Assembly (NCBI GenBank): GCA_024704765.1 | Contig: JAKMXF010000027.1 | Coordinates: 1-64,000 of the forward strand | DNA: 64,000 nt | Reading direction: 5' to 3' | Source of the DNA: Oopsacas minuta | Taxonomy: Eukaryota; Porifera; Hexactinellida; Lyssacinosida; Leucopsacidae | Part shown: positions 23,201-38,200 of the stretch, piece after piece | How positions within the stretch are numbered: the stretch's first letter is position 1 | Layout: every line of letters begins with the position of its first letter | Position numbers and translations under genes: made by a program | The notes under the pieces: model-generated | The model's database searches: none | What the model was told of the DNA's origin: nothing | Seen by the model: the letters and a program-made list of their open reading frames with translations, nothing else

Positions 23201-26200
23201 ACGGAACTTATCATGAAACATTGATTGCAGGTAATGTGTCTTACCATGAAGCTATAAGTAACCGAAAACTTGTAATCAGAATAGATTTATACAGAGAGAA
23301 TCTTCTTCCTATTTTGCTAAACAATGAATTCATGACATCAAGATTAGATTGTTATATTTCTCATCTTCCTGGTTTATTTCAAGATATGTTTTTCAATCCA
23401 TCTTTAAGTATTTCGAATGAATCTGCTCTTCAAGTCAACAGTTTCTTTGGAGATAATTTGCCTGCAAATTTAGAATTTTTTACAGTAAACCTAGATGTAG
23501 GTACTATGACGTTGTACTTTAATGATGTGATTCTGGTTCAGAGCTTCGATCCAACAGGATTAACTTTGAAAGATAATAGAACTCCAATTGGAACAGCTGA
23601 ATACACTCTTACCTCTGAGTCTAAGGCAATTTCAGACTCTAATTATTTTTTCACTGTAAAATTTTCGGATCAAGATTTGAATGTAATAAAGAAGCTTACC
23701 CTCCTAGCAACTCAAGCTAATAATACCTGCTTGGTAATACAAGGATTTCCAAACTCTCCTTTAGGTGATTATAGTAACCATATCGTTACTCCTACTACTG
23801 ATTGCGTCTTTGCTTCTAGCTTCATACCCGATACCACGAGGCCAACTTTAATTTCTTTTGTTGTTAATATGGATAATGGCGAAGTTAAATTGACTTTTTC
23901 GGAAACTATGCGAGCAGCCAGTCTAAATATTACTAATTTTCTTTTATTAGATTCAAATAGATTGATGAATACTTCAATAAAATATTCATTAACTGGAGGC
24001 AATTCATCCCTAATTGATGATACAGTATTAACTATCACATTTTCTATTGACGACCTGAATGAACTGAAACGGATTACACCTGGATTGTTTACTTCTGTCG
24101 ATGACTCGTTTATTTCCTTTAACAACCTAACAGTCTATGATATGAATTTTAATCCAGTAATTGAGGTTCATAATGATAATGCCACGCAAACTAGTTTCTA
24201 CATTCCTGATTCAACGAATCCCTTTTTAGTATCGTATGATTTGGATCTGTCAAGAGAAATATTAATGTTTACATTTTCTGAGACGATAAATGCTGGCTCA
24301 TTTTCTGTGGGTGAGTTACACCTTCAATCTACTATCGATGGAGGAATTGTGTATCAATTAACTAGAGGCGTTTCTACGAGTGCGAACTCTACTATTCTCA
24401 CCTTACCTCTCTCCTTTAATGATCTCAACAATATCAAAAGGTATACTGAACTTGCAATTGATGCTAATACAACCTTTCTATTTGCGACTAGTCTCCTTAT
24501 ATCAGATATGAACTCTAATCAATTTATGTCTATCTCACCTAGCTTTGCTCTTGAAGTAAACGCATTTATTCCTGATAATATACTCCCTGTCCTCGAATCT
24601 TTTGATTTAGATCTTAATACAGATTATTTAAGGCTAACATTTTCTGAAACTATGCGAGTCAGTAGCATATTTTTTGAAAGATTCGTTCTTGTTAACAAAT
24701 TAGTTAACTGGACCATATTCTATCCTTTCAGCTCTGGTAATTGGTCAAACATAGATAATAGGTCAATTGCCATAAACTTTGGCAAAATTGATTCTGATAA
24801 CATTCGCTTGCATACTAACCTAGCCACTTTTCAAAATAATACATATTTATACTTGCTAGACCTCAGTATTACTGATATGAACCAAAACTATGTTAACAGC
24901 ACAATACAGAAGGTAAAGATTTACACTCAAGATCGAATCAGACCAAGCTTACTTCGATTCAATATTGATCTAGACTCAGCCTTACTCAGTCTTTATTTCT
25001 CCGAAACGGTTTTGGCAACTTCATTTAATTCCACTCAATTAACCTTTCATAATGAGAACCCTGTGTCTATTTCAACTATCAACTTCACGTTAAGTATCAT
25101 CCCTTCAATACTTGGTTCAAATACTTCAATTATTTTAAAATTACCAATTGATGATTTGAATGAGATTAAACGTTCATCAAATCTTGCAACCAGTAACAAT
25201 TCTACATTCCTTTCAGCAACCAAGTATACAATTTCTGATATGAACTTCAATTTGTTAATTCCTGTTGATTTTCCCAACCCTCTCTCTGTTTTTGAGTATA
25301 TTTCTGACACTACTTCACCAGTTTTCAATTATTTCGATTTCGATTTGAACATTGGGTCACTGATACTTACTTTTTCGGAAACTGTCGACACTTCCTCCTT
25401 TATTCCGTCAGGTTTCACCCTTCAATCACACCTTACTTTGACTGAAACTGATAATATTACTTTGTCATTGAGTGCACCCACTAGTACAACTACTCTAGAT
25501 TCCACCGTTGTCTATGTAAACCTGAGTGTACAAGATTTGAATGAATTAAAGAGGCTGATTGGGTTAGGAGACGACAAATTTACCACTTATATTAGTGTTA
25601 AATCCTTCGCAATTACAGATACCAATTCTAATCCTATATCCCCTATACCTAGTACCAACGCTACTCAAGTTTACCTATTCTCTCCAGACATTACAAGGCC
25701 TGAACTCTTCTCTTACACTTTAGATATGAATACAGGTTTTCTGACATTACAATTTTCTGAAACAGTAAATACAACTTCTCTACAAGTAAAAGGAATTACC
25801 ATCCAATCTATCGTTACTACTTCAAATAATTCTCAATCTCACACTCTAACAGATGGTGTTAGCTTACCTTTTAGTAATGATAGTACATTATTACGAATAT
25901 ACATCGGATTTAGCGATATTAACAGCATAAAGTTCTTATCCTCTCTGGCAACTTCTATGAATAATACATTTATCTCAATGACTGATTACACTATTAATGA
26001 TATGTCACAATTACCTATTCTACCGATACCCAAAACTCAGGCCTTGAATGTGTTTAGTTATATTCCTGATGAACTAGGGCCAATTCTCCAAACTTTCAAT
26101 ATGAACCTCTCTGATGGGATAGTAACCTTACTCTTTGATGAAACTGTTGATGTATTTAGCTTTGATCCCAGATTTGCTCTCTTACATGCTTCTACTAACT

Positions 26201-29200
26201 CTTCTCTAATTCCACTAGATGGTAACTTTACAGCACCAGATCATCACGTAATTATTCTCAGAATTGAATATGATGTTCTTAACATTATAAAGCTTGATAC
26301 CAATCTCGCAACAAGTCCTTCCAATGCATTTATTACTCTGCTACCCGATGCATTATTTGATTATTCGTTCGTCCCCAATCGAGCACAATTAAGAACTCTT
26401 AGAGTTTCACAATTCTCCGAAGATATTGTTTCACCTGCACTTGAGAATTTCTTTGTTGATTTAACTCTTGAGAGGATTGTTTTCAATTTTAATGAACCTG
26501 TACTTGCTACTTCCTTTGATATATCTGCCCTGAGTCTCCAATCTTCTCCTAACTTTTCAACTAATGGGGTGCAGCATCAATTTTCTCGCCCTGTCTCTCT
26601 AATACAGCAGAATAATACCTTGAATCTGAACGGTCTTAGCGTAACAATAACTTTGGCTCAGGAAGATCTGAATATTATCAAATCTAATCCTAACTTTTTC
26701 ACCAGCGTTGAGACATCTTACATCTCTTTCACTTCTAATTTTGTGACTGACATGAATTCTCGTTCTATTTCTCCTATTTCTTCGAGTATTGCTATTATGG
26801 CATCTGGTTTTATAGATGACACATTGCGGCCATCATTATACAATTTTGATTTTGATTGTGATTCTGGATTGCTGCTTTTAAATTTTACCGAAATAATGAA
26901 TGTGACCAGTATTCAAATTCAAAATCTGTCTTTTCAGAGATTTTCATATGTAAATAACAGTATTCACTCTTATCCTTTTCAGACTATTGATCTTATTACA
27001 AGTGAACCCTCTCTGGTTATAGAAATAAATCTGAACCGAAATGATTTGAATGAATTGAAGAGGAGGTTGATTGCTTTAACTTTTGAAACAACATTTTTAA
27101 CCTTTGACGATATGACAGTGCAGGATATGAATTTTAATTATGCTTATCCTCAAGTTAATGGGATTAATGCTATCCAAGTTAGCCAATTTATCTCAGATAC
27201 AACCTTTCCAACTCTCACTGTGTTTGATTTAGACATGAACACTGGGATAGTTAACTTATACTTTTCAGAAACAATTTCAAGTTCTTCTATTCAGGTACAA
27301 TATTTAGTGCTTCAAGACAGGAGAAATTTTAGTGATATACAAAACTTCTATATACTTTCAGCCAACAGTTACAGCCTGCCAATTAATGATGACATTGAAG
27401 CCTTTATTCAGATTGGATTATTTGATTTAAATGAGATTAAAAGGCTGGAAACACTTGCAGTTTCATCTTCTTCAACTTATTTATACTTATCTGCGAATTT
27501 TCTGGATGATATTTCAGGTAATCCCATTGCACATATTTACAGTACTGATGCTAAGAGGGTAAGGCATTTTCAACAGGATATCACTCCTCCATCTATAATC
27601 TCTTTTGATTTTAATTTCAATACTGAGATTTTGTCAATATACTTTACAGAAATTGTCGATATTTCAACCATTAATATCTTAATGACATTATCGCTATCGT
27701 CTTCCTCTTCTTCAATTGGACAATTGTATAATATCACCGGGGGTACAGCAGTTGGAGGAGATAGCCCTCTTGTTGAAATTCGACTCACTTATTTCGATCT
27801 AAATAACATAAAAAACCTGACTTTACTTGCTACTTCTACTTTCGATTTATACTTGAGGGTCTATAATGAAACTTTCATTCAGGATATGATAGGAAATTAT
27901 GTTGAGCCTGTCCAATTATCGGTGACTAATTTTACGTCAGATACAACGTCTCCTTACCTCTTGTATTTCGATCTCGATCTCACACTTGGTCAGTTAATTC
28001 TATTTTTCTCAGAAATTGTTGATATTAACTCTATTAAAGTTGATGAATTCGTCCTACAGAGTATGGTTTCAAATGCGAATGTTTCTCATAGGATTGCAGG
28101 TGCCAGAATATTATCATACAACTCTCCTGTCATTTCACTTCAATTATCTACTTCAGATCTAAACTCGATTAAGAGATTGCATGCATCTTCATTAGCTATA
28201 TCCAAATCCACAACTTATTTATCTTTTTCCCCAGATTCTATTAGCGACATTGCTGGGAATCGAGTTGTCCCAGAATTAAATGATACAGCAGTATTGGTCT
28301 CTAGTTATATTCCTGATTTGTCAGCTCCAATACTTGATAGTTATGCTCTAGATTTAAATTTAGGTGTGCTGCAGATGACATTTTCTGAAGTTGTCAATAT
28401 AAACACATTTTCTGCAATGGAAATTGTCCTTCAATCAGTTAAAGATTCCTCTGTTGGAGAGTATCAATTTCATCAACTATCTGGTGGAATACCTTCAACA
28501 ATTAATTCTATTATTATTAATCTCAATATTACTAGTCCAGATTTAAACATGATTAAAAGATTGTCCCAATTAGCAACGAATACAGAGACAACCTTTCTGT
28601 CTTGTACAATTGAACTAGTTCAAGATACAAGCAACAATCAACTGCAACCTATTCCTTTTTTCGGTGCACTTCAAGTTACTAAACTGACAATTGACGTTAC
28701 GAGACCATCACTAATGGGATTTTCTATTGATATGAATCAAGGTACTATTTTCCTGTCCTTTGATGAGACCATCGATGTATCTACTTTAATGATTAATGAA
28801 TTAGTTATTGTAAATAAATATGATTTCTTCTCTAATCTCACTTTACAATCCAATTACAGCGATCAACCATACGCAAATCAGTACCATGGCCTCTCTGGAG
28901 GGATGGTGATTGGCACTGATGCAACATCTATTACAATACAGCTCAATACAGGTGACTTCAATGAAATTAAACGAAAGGATCTTTGTACAGATATTTTGCG
29001 AGAGAAAAACTGTTACCTAACGTTTTCTAACAATACTATCAATGATGTACAAGGAAATGCTATTAGTGGTTTAGATTCTATCGCCATCCAATCGAATCCT
29101 TTTATCCCAGATACTACTTCACCATTTGTTATGTCATTCTCAGAATTCAATCTCCTAAATCAAACGATTACTTTTTTATATGATGAAACGGTTAATGTTT

Positions 29201-32200
29201 CAACTTTCGATTTTAGTTCAATCACATTACAAACATTTTTTGAGAATCCTGAATCTTCCATTACTTTAACTAGTGGAGAAATACTTCACGCTAACTCTTA
29301 TATGGTCACTATTCAGATTAGCGATATGGACATTGATAGGATTAAATCTCATCCTAAAGTTTGCAAACAGAGAAATCTTTGTTGGGTTAGTCTCTCAAGC
29401 GGATCTATTCAGGATATGGCAGGGAACTCCGCTGATGCAATATTGAATGGCAAAGGAATATACGTATTACGGTTTGTTCAAGACGTTCTCTCGCCCTATC
29501 TTTTGCATTGGGACATTTCTGTAGATAACGGCACTGTATGGTTATATTTTAATGAACCTGTAATCGTGACGTCACCAGAAATTCTCCCGATATCGTTTCA
29601 CCCCTCCCCTGATAGTATTCTCAATTATACTCTTCTTGAGGAAAGTATATCTCTCGTGAGTGTTAAGAGTATAGTTGTAACTCTTTCTGAGACAGATCTC
29701 TTTTCTATTCGCGCAACCGATTTTATAAAAAATCCCAATAATTCTTATATTACTTTTCCTTCCACACTTTTAACTGATACTGCACAGCCCCCTAATAATG
29801 TCATCCCTATATATATCCCCTATGCTATCCCTGTCCGTTTCTTTTATCCTGATAGTTCTGGTCCGAATCTATTCCGTTCTATCCTTGATCTGAACCTCGA
29901 TACGCTCACTCTTATATTTGATGAACCAATTATTCCATATTCAATTAATATCAGCTATATAACTTTGATTATTTCATCTTCTATTACAGCTATTACAAGC
30001 CAAAACTTAACAAATGGTGTTATTTTAAATTTGAACTTTTCTAATTTCATTAACATCCAGCTAATTCGTAGCGATTTGATTTTGATAAAAGATCACCTCG
30101 GATATAGAAGTGAGCAAGATCTGATCTACACTTCACTTTTGTTTGGGGCCATACTAGACACGCAATTGCAGTCGAGTTTACCCATTCAATCTCTACTTTC
30201 CGAATATATTTTTGATACCTCAAGAGCTAGTTTGGAATCTTTTGTCATAAATATTGAATTTGGGACAATAACTATGACTTTTAATGACGTAATGAATGCT
30301 ACTACATTTAACGTTGATGGCATCTCAATTCAGAACATGGCTTTCGCATCTATAGCCAATCGTTATGCCCTGCAATATTCTTCCACATCCACATTTGCTA
30401 ACGGTTACGTTTTCTCCATAAATTTGGGTGTCAAAGATTTGAATAATATTAAAGAAAATATTAATCTTGCGACTAGCATCAATACATCTTTTATAACTCT
30501 ATACGCCTTTACTATTAATGATGTCAATGGTAGAGATGTGCTTGCTACAACAGATCAAAATATCGTTCAGGCATCTGCATACATTTCTGATTCCTCTCCT
30601 CCTGCTCTTACAAACTTTACTCTAGACCTTGATTCTAACAGACTTTTATTTACATTTTCTGAAACTATTGACTTATCTTCTTTCAATGTATCGAAGTTCG
30701 CATTTCATGGGACTAGATTCGGTATCAGGATTAGTCCCCTTTCTGCAGAAATTAATTTTTCACGACTGGATCTAGTTACTGTAGAGATTTATATCCCGCA
30801 AGCGGATATCAATTTGCTCACTAGGGATACTAGCATTGCTACTTCAGAATCTGATACATTCATAACAATATATCCCAACATTATTAAAGATACCAATGGA
30901 AATTCTTTAAATCTCACTCAAGTTATTGTAGCATCATTATTGATACCAGACTCTCAATCCCCCGAGTTGATCAGTTTCAGCCTGGATTTAACTACGAATA
31001 TCTTGGACCTGGTATTTTCTGAGATTGTTAACAGTTCCTCCCTAGACACCTCACAGATTACGATATTCTCAAATGGGGAGTGGGTGATTGCTAGCCATAG
31101 CCTGGTTAATAGCTCGGCTCCTCGTAATTCGTTTAGTGATCTAATTCAGATTTCATTAGGAAACGTCGATCAGAATGCTCTTAAAGAGGACAGTGCACTT
31201 GCAATATCAACAAATACCACATACATTGCGTTATCTATATTTGTAATTAAAGATATGTCCGGTAATTACAATAAACTGTTGCCAATTGAAGATCTTTTTG
31301 CTGTTAATCAATATACGAATGACCAGATAAGACCAACTTTGTTGTCTTTCTCTTTAAATTTATCTACAGAAATCTTAACTCTAACTTTTTCTGAAACTAT
31401 TTCTATATTATCTATAGATTTAACTCTATTTGAGTTGTCTGATAATTCAACTAATTCTTACCCATTAACTGGTGGCAGCATTATTTCTGATAGAAATTAT
31501 CATATAATATTAGTTGCACTATCAACACCAGACCTCAACAACATCAAGAAGCTTAATAGTGTTGCAACAGTAAGAGAGAATACTTATATTGAAGTTAAGG
31601 CTGGAGCGCTCACAGACACTAATCAAAATTATGTTTACCCAACAGTTCTTCAAGCTCAGGACTTCTCTGAAGATATTATTTCTCCTGAGGTAATCAGGTT
31701 TACACTTGATCTCAATAGTAACCTTTTGATTTTAACATTTTCTGAAACAGTACGGATAACTGCTACTCTCAATCTCAGCAATCTGTCCCTCAGGAGTGCA
31801 ACATCTGGAACAACTCGGAGTGTTAACTTGTTCAGCAGCTATCATAACGATTCTGTTGATGACATACTGACTATATTTCTGTCATTTGAAGATATCAATT
31901 CAATTCAGTCTCAGGAAAATCTGTGTACTGATAAACTGAATTGCTTCCTTTCATATTCATCTACTTTCATTTCTGACGTTAGTTTTAACCCTATAATTCC
32001 TCGAATTTTCCCCTCCACTGATCTCCTACAAGTTGCTGAATTAATCCCTGATCTAGTCTCACCTAGACTGATTGAATTCTCCTTCGACCTTGATTCTGGA
32101 TATTTATCATTAACTTATAATGAGGTTATAATGTATGATACTATTTCAGTTACTGACATAACTTTACAAGATGCGGAAATAATATCAATATCATACACAT

Positions 32201-35200
32201 TGAGAACTATTTTTGTTGATAACGTGAATAATTACATAATTAATCTAGAATTATCAGTCAACGATCTTAATGCTATTAAGCAGATTAGACCACTGTGTAC
32301 TTCAGTTAATAATACATTCATTTCTTTTACATCCAATGCTTTTTACGATATGAACATGAATCCAGTATATTCTGTGTCTAATGTTTCTGCTCTCAGGGCA
32401 TCTCAATTTTTCCAGGACTCCACAAATCCTGTATTGTCTGACTTTTCCTTTGATGTGGATATGAACTCTCTTATTCTGACATTCACTGAAACAGTTGATA
32501 TAACTACCTTCAACGGTTCCCAGCTAACCTTTTTGGATAGTATTAATGGAACATCTTTTGTTCAGTTATCTGATGTTTTATTAGTGAATACTGATTCTGA
32601 ACCAATCCTTTACCTCCGCCTTTTGGATTCTGATTTGAATAGTATAAAAGGTGTCCCAGACCTAGCTAAAATGCTCACTAACACATATCTTAGTTTCACT
32701 TCTGTTCTCATTCATGATATGGCTGGACTTAATGTCCTGGCTATTGAACCTTCAGGTGCATTAATTGCTACTTCCTATTTTGAGGATCAGACTGGTCCTA
32801 TTCTACAATTCTTTGATTTGGATATGGATGAAGGTGTTCTCGTCCTCATCTTTGATGAAGTCGTACGGGTAAGTAGCATTAAACTCAATCGCTATACTCT
32901 CATGGACAGTCAGAATATGTCTAGTTTCATCTACACACTAGATGGTGAAGTTATAGCGAATAATGATTCCGTTTCTATCAGTTTAAAGTTAGATGATAAC
33001 GATATATTAGGTATAAAAACAAACCTAAACTTAGCTACGAGCAGAAACAATACATGGCTCTTTTCTGATGACGCTGCTGCACGAGATGTCTCATTAAAGA
33101 AGAATCCAAATAAAAATATTACCCTTTCTGTACGGAACTATGTTGCTGATTCTACTGGCCCACAAATTATCATTGATGATGTCTTACTAGATTTAGATGC
33201 AGGGATAATTGTCCTTGGATTTAATGAACCAGTCAGTCGAGATTCTCTGAACGCCACCGGGATATCTCTTCAAACTGATTCTAACTCAACAACCAGATTC
33301 CGATTGACAGGAGGGTATACAAACTCACCAGATGGATTCGTCATTATTATAACTCTAACAAATAATGATCTAAACGCTATCAAACAGAATAATCTTCTCT
33401 GTACTTCATTCGGGATAGACTGTTATCTCTCTGCAAACAAATTTACCATACTGGACAATTCTGGGAATGGCCTTATTCCGATATTACCTCCCAATTCACA
33501 GCTGATATCACAGATTGTGAATGATACGGATCTTCCTAGTCTCGATAACTTTAGTTTGGACATAGATTCAGGAACTCTTATCTTAACATTCTCCGAGACA
33601 GTAAATAGCAATTCTCTTAGTATAGCAGAAATAAGGCTACAGACGACAAGAGATGATCGTTCTTCTAGATATCAGTTTCACCATTTGACCATCGGCACTG
33701 TACTCAATCTTGTTAATAGTACAACAGTCACCATTTCTCTCAGTCTCTTTGATCTAAATTCAATCAAAGTACTTCTCATTGGTGAATTTGTTAATTCAAC
33801 CTGGCTCGTAGCATCCAATAGTACAATTACAGATATGAATGGAAATTTCAATTATCCTATAATCTCGAATCTAAATACTCTGAATGTAGCTAATTTGACA
33901 AGAGACACAACTTCACCGAACTTGTCTAGTTTTACATTGGACTTGAATACTGGCTACCTCAACATTTCTTTTGATGAGAGTATGGATGTGAGTATGATTA
34001 ATGTGAATTTTATCACTCTGCAAACTAGAACGAATAGTTATAACTATACTCTATCTGATAGTTCTAGCAGTTTGGTTGACGGACCTTCCCTATCGATTCT
34101 ACTGTCTTTGACAGACAGCAATAACATTAAGAGAATCACTGAGCTAGCTACATTTGTGAATAATTCTTTTATTTCTTTCCCTAATAAATTGATCACTGAC
34201 ATGTTTAACAATAATATTAACCAAATCCTGACTACTAATCCTACTCAAGTTTCCACGTTTATTGAGGATATTACTCCACCAACTCTTCAAATGTTTGATT
34301 TGGATCAAACAAAAGAACAAATAACTCTCTACTTCTCAGAAACAATTCGTCATCTTACTCTAATAGCCTCACAAATTACTTTACAACAACAAACAACAGG
34401 TGGAGTTTACTATAAACTAACGAATGGGGTTGTCAGTGTGCTGGTAGATGATCCTATCATCATCCTCAACCTTACTCAATTTGATCTTGATAATATTAAG
34501 TTTCTGACTGCTGTTGCTACAAATCATTCTAATACTTATATGTCAATTACATCCAGATTTATACAAGATATGAATGGTAACTATATAGAATTGATATCGA
34601 ATATTTCTTCTCTCCAAGTTACTACATTTGTTGAGGATCAAATTGATCCAGAGGTGCTAGCTTTTCATTTGGACATGGATGCATCTAGTTTGCACTTAAC
34701 CTTCAGTGAGACTGTGAACCACAACTCCTTTAATCCTATTCTGCTGACGATTCAGAATAATATGCTAGCTGATACGTTCCTAACGCTAACTGGAGGGAGA
34801 GTATCTGAGAAAAATAGTACTGTAATAACTGTATATCTTAATACTCCAGATTCTAACTTCTTAAAACAAGATGCTGGCATCGCGACTTCAACATCAGATA
34901 CATTCATTGCTTTTCCGAATGGTTTAATCCGAGATATGAACGATAATGAAATACAGGCTCGAAATAACGAGACTGCTTTGATGGCTCGAAATTTTACCGA
35001 TGATACTACTCCGCCAAGGCTTGTCTCTTTCTATTTTGACTTGAATAGTGCATTGCTGTATTTATCTTTTTCTGAATCCATAAATGGGAACACTTTTGAT
35101 ACAACGCAGTTAACATTCCAAGCACAAGTTAACCTAACTGACCTGAGATTTAGCTTTACATTATCTGGCGGTAGTTATACACATGATAACTTCACTTCTC

Positions 35201-38200
35201 TAACCACCACCCTGATTAAGAATGACCTTGATGAACTGAAGAGATTATCCTACCTCGCTATCTCACTTAATTCAACCTTTGTTAGTCACACATCTCAGTT
35301 AATCAGAGATATGAATGGTAACTTAATTTCTCCAATTTTACCTTCTGCAGCGTTACAGGTTCTTAACTTCACTGAAGATACAACGGCACCAACATTCGTG
35401 GATTGGGAAATTGATTTGGACACCGGAACTTTTGTTCTCTATTTCAGTGAGACTGTAAACAGTTCTAGTAGCAATTTCAATGGAATTACTCTAATTGACC
35501 ATTCAACTGCTGACAATAACTCCGTATTTATTGTTCTGGATCAAGGTAGCATATTATCTCCAGACAATACTAATATCAGCTATAACTTTACGACTGATAA
35601 TTTGAATTTGATTAAAAAACTAGATCTCTGTACTGACCGCCTGGAAACTCTTGATTGTTTTGTTGGATTATCTTCTTACACAATCAACGATATGAGTGGT
35701 ATTTCTTTAATTCCCGTTCTTCTCAACCAATCCATTCAAGTATTTGATTATATTAGAGATAGCACTCAGCCAGAATTGACTCAATTTCTTCTCTTCAATG
35801 CTTCAAGCGGGACTGTTTCTCTCTTATTTAGCGAGACTGTGAATATTTCTAGTGTTGACATCACCACCATATCGCTGCAAAGGTGGGCGTTTGATGACAA
35901 TACATTACCCAGACCATTCCCTATAGTCCAACTCAATCCCTCTATCATCCTCACCAAAGAAAATGGTCTGGAAGTATCGTTCATAATTGCGGACTATGAA
36001 CTTAATTTAATAAAACAATTCAACACGCTTTGTGTAAATACACGATCTTGTCATATTCGATTCAGTCAAAATTTGTTGAGGGACATGGCAAATAACCGAG
36101 TAGTGCAGGTAATTGATAATTTTATTTCTGTTCCAGTTTCCGAGTACGCCATGACATTTATTGAAGACTTAGTGAATCCATCATTGATTTCGTTTTCTAT
36201 TGATCTCACAATTCAAAATGTTACTTTGACATTCGATGAGACAGTCGACATCACAACATTCGATTCCTTGCAAATTACATTCCAAAATTCTCATAATTCC
36301 TCCCAGTTTTATATGCTCACTAGTCCAGGGAACGTGCTTAGCGTAGAGAATTGGATATATGTTCAATTCTTAATATCAGATCAGGACCTACTGGTTATTA
36401 AGTACATGGAAGAGTTATTGACTAATGTTAATGACACGTATATTTCTGTAACTTCTACTTTGGTTCTTGACATGAATCAGAATGAGTTAGAAGCAATTCC
36501 ATTCTCTAGTGCCCTAAGGGCTACTTCTTACGAGCGTGATTCTATACCTCCCCAACTAACCACATTCACTCTTAATTTACAGGAATACTATCTCCTCTTA
36601 ACATTTGATGAACCTGTTAAAGTGAACACAACTATTCCTAGTTATATTTCTCTCCTCAGTACGGATAACATATCGATTAGCGGAACCAGCATTTACACAC
36701 TAACTGGAGGTTCGTTTGGTTATTACACTGTTATACCAAGTAAAACTGTAGTTAAACTTAATCTCACTCCGGGTGATATCCGCGAAATCAAACTTGATCC
36801 AGAAATCTCAACTAGCGTATTCATCTCCTTCAGACAGAATATGATACAAGACATGAGCTATAATTCTATCTTGGCTATTTCAAATTCTTCAGCTATAGTT
36901 GGTACAATTATTCTAGACGCAATAAATCCTGCATTGATTCAATTTGATATCGATTTAGATGAAGGGACTTTAACCTTAACATTCAATGATGTTGTTTCCA
37001 GGGCCAGCTTATTGAGTGAACGAATTACTCTATTAAACATAAGTTCTCTGTCAGATTCCACTTATTATACATTGACAGGCGGATCAACCTCTTCTTTAGA
37101 TGGTTACATTATTGTAGTTGATTTTCTCCTAATAGATCTTAATGCCCTTAAGAAAAACCAGGGACTTGTGACTGATATTAACAATACATGGATAATCCAC
37201 CCCAGGGAGTTGATACAAGATGAGAGGGGGCTGTATGTATTTCCCCATGCTAGCTCTGATGGTATTCAAGTAACCTCTTTTATTTCAGACACTACTGCAC
37301 CTGTACTCTTGGGGTTCAATTTTGATATGAACGAAGGGATTATTTACTTGCTCTTCTCTGAGACTGTTAAATCTGATAGTCTCAGCATTACGAACCTCTT
37401 ATTACAAAACTCGTATTCTATTAATAGTTCAACTGTAATTCTACACAGATTATCTAATCAGAGTACTCATACAATAGAAACAGATGATGTGACTATTAAT
37501 ATTACTATTTCTCAGTACGATCTGAATGAACTCAAAAGGCTCTATGGTCTAGCGATTTCTGTTATGACTACTTTCCTATCCTTTCCTGCAAATACTTTAT
37601 TGGATATGAATGAAAACCAAATCACTCCCGTATCATCTATGAATGCAACTATTGTACAAGCGTTTACTCCTGATTCAACCCCTCCTACAATTACGAAATG
37701 GAATTTAGACACCAACCAAGGTACCATGTTATTTTGGTTTAGTGAAACAGTGAATGCTTCTTCGTTTACTCCTCAGAGCATTACAATTCAAGCATCTGTA
37801 AATATATTAGATCCCCAATCTCTATCTTTCACATTGAATGAAGGTTCGCATAGCACCCTAGATGATACTGTTATATATTTTAATTTCTCTAAATATGACT
37901 TAGATGAAGTTAAACGATTAGAATCCATTGCAACTTCTGCGAATAATTCATTTATTTCTTATGATGATAATCTTATCTCCGATATGAATGGTAATAAATT
38001 GACAGCTAGATCAAATGGAAATGCTATACAGGTCTCGGATTATATTTCAGACACTTCTCCTCCTACTCTACTGTATTTCATCCTAGATATGGATGAGGGA
38101 TTTATTCTTTTTACCTTCTCTGAGACCGTTAAATCAGATTCAATAATATTCCAATCTCTCACTCTACACAATCAGCCCTATTCTGTTAATACTAGTATTG

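Larger units (their letters stand above)
546..23448 (+). repeat. 18-unit super-repeat, block 0 (units -9 to 8; interrupted by introns)
   Basis: The block starts with the F-N-D-V unit at 546 and runs to just before the next F-N-D-V unit. Its spliced length is about 6,801 nt (with the missing base added), close to the three intronless blocks that follow. This is independent support for the exon chain. Introns fall in units -7, -4 and 0. Confidence 0.8.
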